This document shows, piece after piece, positions 8,081 through 14,017 of a stretch of DNA of 14,057 nt. The stretch comes from Bacteroides sp. GTDB lineage: Bacteria > Bacteroidota > Bacteroidia > Bacteroidales > GCA-2748055. The position numbers and the translations under genes were made by a program. Where the stretch lies: contig DSDZ01000056.1 in NCBI GenBank assembly GCA_011048475.1, positions 1 through 14,057 of the forward strand. Direction: 5' to 3'. The notes beneath the pieces were generated by a model, which saw only the letters and a list, made by a program, of their open reading frames with translations, did not search any database and was not told where the DNA came from. Numbering within the stretch: the first letter of the stretch is position 1; the number at the start of each line of letters is the position of its first letter.

Positions 8081-9030
8081 GCTCCCGTTGCTTTAACATT
8101 TTCCTCCTTTTTCTCCTTGCTTCCCGGGAGGACAAGCTCGATGGCCAGGATGATCCCGATTCCGACGGCCGCCATCAAAAGCGCCATCCAGAACCGGTCG
8201 CCCTGATCCCCGACAACCGGCAGGATGTTTTTTTCCAAAAGCGGCCTGACTTCTCCCTCCACAAGGATCGTCTCCACCGTCTTTTTCCACGGCCAGATCT
8301 TGTTCAGTGATCCGATCATAAACCCGACCAGCACGGCAACGGTCACATCATGATGTTTCTTCAGAAGCCATGAAAGCAGGTTCGCGAAACTGATGATCCC
8401 GATCACAGCCCCCGTTCCCAGCAAAATCAGGTCCATTACAACAGGTTCATTTACCGCGTGAAGGGCAAACGCATACTTGCCCAGCAGCAGCAAGATGAAA
8501 CTTCCGGATATTCCTGGAAGGATCATGGCACAGCTTGCCAGTGCACCTGAAAGGAGCACGAACCAGAAGGCATCCGTGGTCGTGGCCGGCGTCACACTTG
8601 TGATGTAAAACGCCAGGCCTGTTCCCCCGACCAGGGCCACCACTTTAGTAAAGGACCATTTTTTTACCTTCTTGTAGACAATGTAAGTGGAGGCAAGGAT
8701 CAGGCCGAAAAAGAATGACCAGATGAGTACAGGCTGATATTCAAGCAGGTATTCAAGGACCCTGGCCAGGGAAAGGACCGAGATGAAGATCCCCACGAAG
8801 ACCGCAAGCAGGAAGTTGCCGTTGATGTGTTTCCATAATGCCGCCCATTTCCCGGTCAGGAACAGCTTCAGAGCCTTTGCGTTGATGCTTTTGATGGAGT
8901 TGACCAGTTCCTCATAAATCCCCGTGATGAAGGCTATGGTCCCCCCGGAAACACCCGGCACCACATCGGCTGCCCCCATGCCCATTCCCCTTAGCACCAG
9001 GAGCAGGTATGTCCGCATGGAATTTTTCAC
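8077..9030 (-). CDS. DUF368 / PopT-type undecaprenyl phosphate transporter
   Basis: 317-residue polytopic inner-membrane protein with about eight hydrophobic segments. Two inverted-repeat-like motifs define DUF368: ADVVPGVSGGT at 21-31 and MILPGISGSF at 169-178. DUF368 proteins (PopT) have been identified as transporters that return undecaprenyl phosphate across the cytoplasmic membrane for reuse in cell-wall and glycan synthesis. The C terminus is charged and probably cytoplasmic (SKEKKEENVKATGA). The frame starts at a GTG whose bases overlap the comA stop (GTGA). An ATG four codons further (MRTYLLL) is an equally good start, and the family does not decide between them. The downstream aroE start overlaps its stop by four bases. 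Confidence 0.88.
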   Translation of the reverse strand: MKNSMRTYLLLVLRGMGMGAADVVPGVSGGTIAFITGIYEELVNSIKSINAKALKLFLTGKWAALWKHINGNFLLAVFVGIFISVLSLARVLEYLLEYQPVLIWSFFFGLILASTYIVYKKVKKWSFTKVVALVGGTGLAFYITSVTPATTTDAFWFVLLSGALASCAMILPGISGSFILLLLGKYAFALHAVNEPVVMDLILLGTGAVIGIISFANLLSWLLKKHHDVTVAVLVGFMIGSLNKIWPWKKTVETILVEGEVRPLLEKNILPVVGDQGDRFWMALLMAAVGIGIILAIELVLPGSKEKKEENVKATGA

Positions 9031-9809
9031 AGTTTCCTGTCGTGATATTTCTCCGGCAGAAAGTCAAAGAAGGTGTCCCCGCGCATTCCCAGGCGCAGTG
9101 CCTCCAGTGCCACCACCTCAGCCGGTGCAATGTTCCCCAGGTTTACATTGGCCCCGATGAGTTTGATGAACATGGCCTGCTGGGCTTTGTTTGGCGCTTC
9201 CCAGAGCACATCATCCACCGAGATCTCCGTCATGATGGCATCGATCAACTCCCGGTTTGCTGAACCATCCGACTGATAGATCCCGATGGTCCCGCTTTCC
9301 CGGGCCTCTGCAATGACCTTCCAGGCTCCTGTTTCCAGCTCGGTTTTCATGTTCTTGACCCACACCTCATTGGGGAGGTCGGCTCCTTTCACCTTGCTGC
9401 CTACTTCTGAAAGAACCCGGAAATCCTTTGCCAGATCCTTTATACAATCCAGTTTCTCTGTATGCTCCATACGGATGGAACCGTCCGAGACTTCCACCGT
9501 ATCCAGTTGGCAGGAAGCGATAAACTTTTTGTAATCATCATACCGGCCCCTGACAAAGAACATCTCAAAAAGGGTTCCCCCAAAATATGGTTTCAGTCCG
9601 GCCGACCGGTACAAAGCCACCTTATCCTTCAGCTTCTGTGTGATCAGGGCGGTCCCGAAACCCAGCTTTACCAGGTCGGTAAAAGGTGCACTTGACTCGA
9701 TAAAGTGCTCGGCCTCTTTCAGGCTCAGTCCCTTGTCCATCACCATGGTGATTCCGGAAGAACGTTCCCCCGAAGCTCTTTCAGGGATATGATTCAATTG
9801 AAAATTCAT
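9027..9809 (-). CDS. comA: ComA-like phosphosulfolactate synthase
   Basis: 260 residues of the ComA family, a TIM-barrel enzyme that adds sulfite to phosphoenolpyruvate to give (R)-phosphosulfolactate, first known from coenzyme M synthesis in methanogens. Conserved pieces are visible in order: MVMDKGLS (22-29), LVKLGFGTA (47-55), YFGGTLFE (75-82), VEVSDGSI (105-112), VLSEVGSK (132-139), ARESGTIGIY (169-178) and GANVNLGNI (219-227). There is no signal peptide, so it is cytoplasmic. It follows the TPR gene after 39 bases and overlaps the DUF368 gene. No ComB, ComC or other coenzyme M gene is nearby, so the product may feed another sulfonate such as sulfolactate or a sulfonolipid precursor (inference). 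Family call is strong; in vivo product is unknown. Confidence 0.85.
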   Translation of the reverse strand: MNFQLNHIPERASGERSSGITMVMDKGLSLKEAEHFIESSAPFTDLVKLGFGTALITQKLKDKVALYRSAGLKPYFGGTLFEMFFVRGRYDDYKKFIASCQLDTVEVSDGSIRMEHTEKLDCIKDLAKDFRVLSEVGSKVKGADLPNEVWVKNMKTELETGAWKVIAEARESGTIGIYQSDGSANRELIDAIMTEISVDDVLWEAPNKAQQAMFIKLIGANVNLGNIAPAEVVALEALRLGMRGDTFFDFLPEKYHDRKL

Positions 9810-9848
9810 AGCAATGTATCGTTTGATCGTTTATTATCCTGCCCGAGC

Positions 9849-11258
9849 TTATGATCTGCTTTTTCGGATGATCTGCCTCACATTCTTGTCCCACGTGCCT
9901 TCAGGAAAGTACTTTATGAATTCTGAAAGCAGGTTTTTGTCCATGGCAAGGGATTCTTTCAGGAATTTGTTTGCCATTTCCCTGTTGCCCTGCTTCAGGT
10001 GACAGATCGCTATTCTCATGTGGATCTCCCCGGCCCTGTGATGATGGGTAAACGCTTCCCCCAGAAAGTGAAGGGCGTTCTCATACAAACCTACCTTCAT
10101 CAGGATCCCTGTCAGGGCAATCCATCCATCCAGGTCATCTGCATCCGCCCTGGTCACATAGCCGTAGCATTTTACCGCTTCCTCCGTCAATCCGGCATCT
10201 TCATTGGCATACCCCAGGTTTATCCAGTAATCCAGATTGCTGTTGTCGAATTCAATCGCCTTCAGGATGTAAGCGATGGCTTCCTGGAATTTTCCCATGC
10301 GGTGATAGATCATTCCGGCCCCGAACCAGCCTTCCGGATCGGTATTGTCTATCTCGATGACCTTTCGAAAAGACTTCAGGGCTTCGTCGAGCCTATCAAG
10401 CTGTTCATAACAGTCGCCCAGGTAACAATAGGCCTGGGTGTTCTCCGGCTCGATCTCCAGAAATTCTCTGTATGCTTTAATGGCAAGATCGTGGTTTTCG
10501 GCACTCACCCAGACACTGGCCTTGTTGAAATACGCCGATGCGTAGTCGGGGTTGATGGCAATGGAATAATCATATGCCTCCACGGCCTTTTCGTACTGTT
10601 CCATCTTGTGGTATACGATCCCCATGTTATACCACACACTGTCAGAATAGGGATCGATGTCTAGATAATACTTGTAATATTTCAGGCTCTCAGCATACCT
10701 GTGAAGCCTTTCATAGAAATAGCCCAGATCGTACAGGACCGATGTATTGTCGGGTTGTTGCTGGTGCGCCTGGAGCAGGTACTTGATGGCAAGTTCGAAG
10801 TGCCGTACATTTTCGAAGGCAATGGATATATTGACCAGCGCATCGAAGGTGTCCTCCGTGGAGATCCTGAGTGCCGTGTCGAACTGGTGCTCGGCCTCCT
10901 TCAGCCGACCCAGCTGACATAGTGCAGTACCCTTCAGGAAATAGCGTTCCGGGTTGCTCTCTTCCCAGGCCGGAATTTCCTCAAGGAGAGCCAGTGCTTT
11001 TTTTGGTTGCCCCTGTTCAATGTGAATGTGGATGAATTTATACTTGATTTCCACCGAAGCAGGATGCTGCCGGCTGCCCAAAACTGCTGCTTCCCGGGCC
11101 TCATCAAACTTGAAACCCTCCAGGTAGTATTCGATGATCTGTTCGAACTCTTCCACGTCGAAAAAAATCGACTGGACCCCCCTTCTCATGTCCTCATATT
11201 TCCTCAGCAGCACCTGGAACTCATTGTCCTCATAAATATGTTCCCTGTTTTCGCTCAT
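9849..11258 (-). CDS. cytoplasmic tetratricopeptide repeat protein
   Basis: 469 residues, no signal peptide or membrane segment. After an acidic N-terminal region it is built almost wholly of about ten TPR units of 34 residues from roughly 36 to 445. Clear examples are YNMGIVYHKMEQYEKAVEAY (210-229), FNKASVWVSAENHDLAIKAY (244-263) and WINLGYANEDAGLTEEAVKC (345-364). TPR arrays bind partner proteins; no catalytic domain is present. It is the first gene of the five-gene minus-strand operon, 39 bases before comA. The C terminus ends in a basic tail (RQIIRKSRS). A weak -7-like sequence (TAGATTTA on the minus strand, 11272-11279) lies just ahead of it. What partner it scaffolds cannot be told from the sequence. 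Confidence 0.88.
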   Translation of the reverse strand: MSENREHIYEDNEFQVLLRKYEDMRRGVQSIFFDVEEFEQIIEYYLEGFKFDEAREAAVLGSRQHPASVEIKYKFIHIHIEQGQPKKALALLEEIPAWEESNPERYFLKGTALCQLGRLKEAEHQFDTALRISTEDTFDALVNISIAFENVRHFELAIKYLLQAHQQQPDNTSVLYDLGYFYERLHRYAESLKYYKYYLDIDPYSDSVWYNMGIVYHKMEQYEKAVEAYDYSIAINPDYASAYFNKASVWVSAENHDLAIKAYREFLEIEPENTQAYCYLGDCYEQLDRLDEALKSFRKVIEIDNTDPEGWFGAGMIYHRMGKFQEAIAYILKAIEFDNSNLDYWINLGYANEDAGLTEEAVKCYGYVTRADADDLDGWIALTGILMKVGLYENALHFLGEAFTHHHRAGEIHMRIAICHLKQGNREMANKFLKESLAMDKNLLSEFIKYFPEGTWDKNVRQIIRKSRS

Positions 11259-11486
11259 TTACATGCTAAATCTAAAGCCGTAAAGATAATTGATATTTGT
11301 AAGATACAATAAATCCTTGTCCCGGCTCAGGCTCTGTGCTGAATAAGATTTTAACCATTTATCAAGCATACTGCCTTGTAAAATCCAGTCAAAGTCAAAA
11401 ATTCTTTTCAGCAATTAATATTACTCATTGGGATGTCGATGAATCAATTAATGGCACATTAAACTATACAGGATAAGAATCAGGTG
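11259..11486. other. intergenic region between the TPR gene and the recombinase gene
   Basis: This 228-base divergent stretch must hold the promoters of both flanking genes, but I find no exact TAnnTTTG box. A one-mismatch form (GATATTTG) occurs at 11291-11298 on the plus strand, far from the recombinase. No tRNA, no convincing terminator and no integron core site (GTTRRRY or its complement) was seen. Canonical integrons place attI upstream of intI; nothing here resembles it. Confidence 0.5.
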
Positions 11487-12611
11487 ATGAATCAGACCAG
11501 TCGTAACACAAATCCCGGAATTGTGATCAGGTTGGTCCCGGGATACCTGAATGGAAAACAGGTTGTCAATATAATTTTTCCATACAATCAGAAAATTATA
11601 CGGGTTATTCAATCCATGCCCGGCAGGAAATGGAACCAGGAATCGAAAAAGTGGTATTTCTTTCGGGATGAGTTCAGACTGCCGCTATTTTTATCCAGGC
11701 TGGAACCTCACGCCAGCATTGACCTGGGAGCTCTTAACTCTTCCGGTGACAAGGCCCGGGGCCGTGAGGGTAATCGCAGATATGACCTTCCGGACGGTTA
11801 TTTGGAAAAACTTGTCATTAAACGATACAGCCCCAATACCATCAAAATTTACACTCACTACATGCGAGATTTTATCTCTGAATTTGAAGGAACCAACCTC
11901 AGGGACATCAGCATGGAGCAGATCAATGACTACATCCTGAAACTCATCCACACCAGGCATATTTCCCGCTCGCAACAAAACCAGCGAATCAACGCCATAA
12001 AGTTCTACTACGAAAAGGTACTTGGAATGGACAGGCAACTCTATCATATGGAAAGGCCAAAAAAAACCAGGAGCCTTCCAAAAGTACTCTCCAGAGAAGA
12101 GATATGCGCGATTTTATCGGTGCTTATAAATTTGAAGCACAGGTGCATCGTTGCTACAATCTATTCCTCCGGACTCCGCAGGTCCGAGCTTATCAACCTC
12201 AGAAAAGAAGATGTGGATTTCGAACGTCAAATGATATACGTCAGGGGCGGCAAGGGCAAAAAGGACAGGACAACCATGCTTTCCGAAACCCTCGCGATTG
12301 ATCTGAAAACCTATCTCTTCCGCTACAGGCCCAACTATTGGTTATATGAAGGCATGAACCGGAAACAATACAGCGCTGCATCCATTGCCAGTATCATTGA
12401 TCGTGCGGCGAAAAACGCCGGAATTGAGAAAAAAGTGACACCACACATGCTCAGGCATTCCTTTGCCACCCACCTGCTCGAACAGGGAGTGGACCTCCGG
12501 TACATTCAAACAATCCTCGGTCATGGCTCCAGCAAAACCACCGAGATATACACCCACGTGAGTACCCGCTCGCTTGCAAATATTAAAAGCCCACTTGACT
12601 CAATTCTATAA
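11487..12611 (+). CDS. tyrosine recombinase, candidate cassette integrase (non-IntI type)
   Basis: 374 residues from ATG 11487; a GTG one codon earlier is less likely. The C-terminal catalytic domain holds all six tyrosine recombinase residues: R231 (SGLRRSEL), K256 (GGKGKK), H320 and R323 (HMLRHSF), H346 (LGHG) and nucleophile Y355 (IYTH). The SAM-like core-binding domain spans about 105-185. The distance from K256 to H320 is 64 residues; in IntI1 it is about 106 and in XerD about 72. The extra helix region that defines integron integrases is therefore absent. Residues 12-70 form an added domain with FPYN, PGRKWN and KKWYF motifs that resembles HARP-type DNA-binding domains (weak likeness). 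The tail NIKSPLDSIL is like IntI and many Bacteroidota recombinases. It precedes and is co-directional with two attC-bounded cassettes. Confidence 0.9.
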   Translation: MNQTSRNTNPGIVIRLVPGYLNGKQVVNIIFPYNQKIIRVIQSMPGRKWNQESKKWYFFRDEFRLPLFLSRLEPHASIDLGALNSSGDKARGREGNRRYDLPDGYLEKLVIKRYSPNTIKIYTHYMRDFISEFEGTNLRDISMEQINDYILKLIHTRHISRSQQNQRINAIKFYYEKVLGMDRQLYHMERPKKTRSLPKVLSREEICAILSVLINLKHRCIVATIYSSGLRRSELINLRKEDVDFERQMIYVRGGKGKKDRTTMLSETLAIDLKTYLFRYRPNYWLYEGMNRKQYSAASIASIIDRAAKNAGIEKKVTPHMLRHSFATHLLEQGVDLRYIQTILGHGSSKTTEIYTHVSTRSLANIKSPLDSIL

Positions 12612-12697
12612 GCTATTTACCGATTTATTAGTAACTTGTACCATCTTGCGATACATGAATTATAAACTCAATATAAACTTGTTCATACGTTGGGTGC
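12612..12697 (+). other. candidate attI-like recombination site
   Basis: A GTTGGGT core at 12689-12695 matches the integron crossover consensus GTTRRRY and marks the junction between the recombinase gene and the first cassette. Upstream I find no RYYYAAC partner and no matching stem, so this is not an attC site and suits an attI. Short direct repeats lie beside it: AACTTGT at 12633-12639 and 12676-12682, and TATAAACT at 12661-12668 and 12672-12679. Such repeats could be accessory integrase sites, as in known attI. It lies at the 3' end of the recombinase gene, unlike class 1 integrons but like the inverted integrons reported from Treponema. Confidence 0.5.
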
Positions 12698-13433
12698 AAT
12701 AGCGTTTAGTGTTCATTATTATATTAAACCTTAATAAATACTTTCTATCATGAAAAAGATAAAATTGTTCACTACTTTGAGTTTGTTTCTGCTAATCATA
12801 ATGGGTTGTAAGCAGACTGTTACAGACATTACTTCTGAGAAGAGAGCAGTTGAAGCAGTAATTGACAATTACGCCAGAAGCTGGATTACCGAAGACATTG
12901 AACTTTATAGTTCAACCATGATGCATGATGAATCACTGATACATGTTGGTGGTTCTCAGGCATTAAATTGGATAGAGGGCTGGACTGAACTGGAGGAGAT
13001 TATTATCAAACAAAATCAGTCTTTTAATAATACTGATATTGATGAGACAAAAGCATGGATCAATTTTTCACAATCCGGTAAAATCGCATGGGCTGTTACT
13101 TTATGGGATCTGACTACTACATTAAATGACGGAACACAATGCCTAATTCCATTGCGTTGCACCTGGATTCTCGAAAAAAAGGATGAGTCATGGATAATTG
13201 TACATTTTCATAAATCTATAGGTATAAAGACTGTTAGGGATTATGCTATTGAGAAATAAGACAGAATTCCGTTTGGTGAATCTTTGAATTCAGATACCTC
13301 GCTACAGCACCCAACATGTTGTAAAATTTATACCTGCCTTATACCAAATTTTTGATTCATAACACCAAATTAAATTGAACCAAAAACCCGAAATAAATAC
13401 TCCGAATCCCGATACAAATCTTACAACCAACCG
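12690..13433 (+). mobile_element. gene cassette 1, integron type
   Basis: A 744-base unit from the crossover point at G|TTGGGT to that at G|TTGAGT. It holds one gene and ends in an attC-like site. Its two ends are complementary to each other: 12689-12704 against 13300-13315 agree at 14 of 16 positions. Those ends would be joined in an excised circle. The cassette is visibly richer in A and T than the genes to its left, consistent with separate origin. Confidence 0.7.
12750..13259 (+). CDS. cassette 1 protein: lipoprotein with NTF2/SnoaL-like (DUF4440-like) domain
   Basis: 169 residues. The N terminus is a lipoprotein signal: MKKIKLFTTL, a hydrophobic core and lipobox IMGC with the lipidated C20. 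It should be anchored in the envelope, perhaps the outer membrane. From about 30 onward the pattern matches small NTF2-like proteins of the DUF4440/SnoaL-like group: an N-terminal helix (VEAVIDNYARSWITEDIELY) with a later HVGG, then alternating strands ending in WIIVHFHKS. The pocket may bind or act on a small molecule, but no substrate can be named. The gene fills the cassette, starts 55 bases after the cassette core, and shares the 12-base start context TATCATGAAAAA with the cassette 2 gene. No clear promoter is seen, so it may depend on transcription from the recombinase gene. Confidence 0.8.
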   Translation: MKKIKLFTTLSLFLLIIMGCKQTVTDITSEKRAVEAVIDNYARSWITEDIELYSSTMMHDESLIHVGGSQALNWIEGWTELEEIIIKQNQSFNNTDIDETKAWINFSQSGKIAWAVTLWDLTTTLNDGTQCLIPLRCTWILEKKDESWIIVHFHKSIGIKTVRDYAIEK

Positions 13434-13465
13434 TTGAGTGTCATAATAACTAAAAACTAATTATC
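13260..13465 (+). other. non-coding junction between cassettes
   Basis: The first 40 bases after the cassette 1 stop hold nothing I can name. From 13300 the stretch is taken up by the cassette end and the attC-like site described separately. The last 26 bases (13440-13465) are the A/T-rich leader of the cassette 2 gene. No promoter box and no terminator was found. Confidence 0.5.
13309..13439 (+). repeat. complete attC-like site (cassette 1 / cassette 2 junction)
   Basis: 131 bases, within the usual attC size range. It opens with ACCCAAC (RYYYAAC, 13309-13315) and closes with GTTGAGT (GTTRRRY, 13433-13439). Inside, 13318-13334 (GTTGTAAAATTTATACC) pairs with 13411-13427 (GATACAAATCTTACAAC) as a 17-bp stem. 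Unpaired spacers are two bases (AT) on the left and five (CAACC) on the right. The stem has three mismatches and the outer cores one. All four are A-C on the top strand and so G-T on the bottom strand, the strand that folds in integron recombination. The loop between the arms is about 76 bases. I see no bulged extrahelical base in this stem, unlike canonical attC. Confidence 0.75.
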
Positions 13466-13981
13466 ATGAAAAAACTATTTGTTTTATTACCTTTTATCGT
13501 ATTTGCTGCGATAAGTTGCCAAAATAAGCAATTAATGACTGAACTTGATGAGCTGAAAGCCAAAGCTGATCTTGAAAAACAGAATGTTGCTCTTGTTGAG
13601 AAATACATAGAAGCATGGAATACTAAAGATCTTCAGCTAATTTATGAATTGCTCGATCCTCAGTATAAATTACATTTGCCATCAATTAATCCAACTACTA
13701 TGTCAAACGAGCAATTTAAGGCATGGTATGAAAGTATTTATCAAGCCTTTCCTGATGTTCATTATGATATTAAGGAAATATTTGCTGATGGTGATAAGGT
13801 TTGTGTACAGTGGGTTTTTACTGGAACTCATGAAGGGGATTTTCAAGGCATTCCTGCCACTGGAAGCAAGATTGAAGTCAGTGCAATTGAGATATGTATG
13901 ATTAAAGATGGAAAAATTATTGAAGAAAAAGCTGAAACTGATAGCCAGGGATGGATTCAGCAGCTTGGCCTGCAGCCTTAA
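13466..13981 (+). CDS. cassette 2 protein: lipoprotein with SnoaL-like (ester cyclase) domain
   Basis: 171 residues with a lipoprotein signal peptide: MKKLFVLLPF and lipobox AISC, lipidated C18. A short charged coiled-coil-like helix (about 23-42) leads into a SnoaL-like domain. The family pattern is easily followed: VALVEKYIEAWNTKDLQLI (41-59), the YKLHLP region, AFPDVHYDIKEIFADGDKV (93-111), WVFTGTHEGDFQGIPATG (115-132) and a closing DSQGWIQQLG. SnoaL relatives include polyketide cyclases and many proteins of unknown function, so I infer a small-molecule binding or cyclase-like fold in the envelope and nothing more specific. It is a different branch of the NTF2 superfamily from the cassette 1 protein. 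The gene starts 32 bases after the core and shares the TATCATGAAAAA start context with cassette 1. Confidence 0.83.
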   Translation: MKKLFVLLPFIVFAAISCQNKQLMTELDELKAKADLEKQNVALVEKYIEAWNTKDLQLIYELLDPQYKLHLPSINPTTMSNEQFKAWYESIYQAFPDVHYDIKEIFADGDKVCVQWVFTGTHEGDFQGIPATGSKIEVSAIEICMIKDGKIIEEKAETDSQGWIQQLGLQP

Positions 13982-14017
13982 TTGAAAAAATAAACTCTGG
14001 AACCTCAGTAATACGCC

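Noticed and set aside
11487..12611. Calling the recombinase a canonical IntI integron integrase
   Set aside because: The Lys-to-His spacing is too short for the IntI-specific insertion, and the expected extra motif is missing. I call it a tyrosine recombinase that is a candidate cassette integrase.
11487..12611. Prophage, ICE or conjugative transposon
   Set aside because: Only the recombinase is present; there are no structural, transfer, excisionase or replication genes, and the flanking genes are ordinary chromosomal operons.
12612..12695. Reading the first core site as an attC of a lost cassette
   Set aside because: No RYYYAAC core and no complementary arm lie upstream of GTTGGGT within the gap to the recombinase gene.
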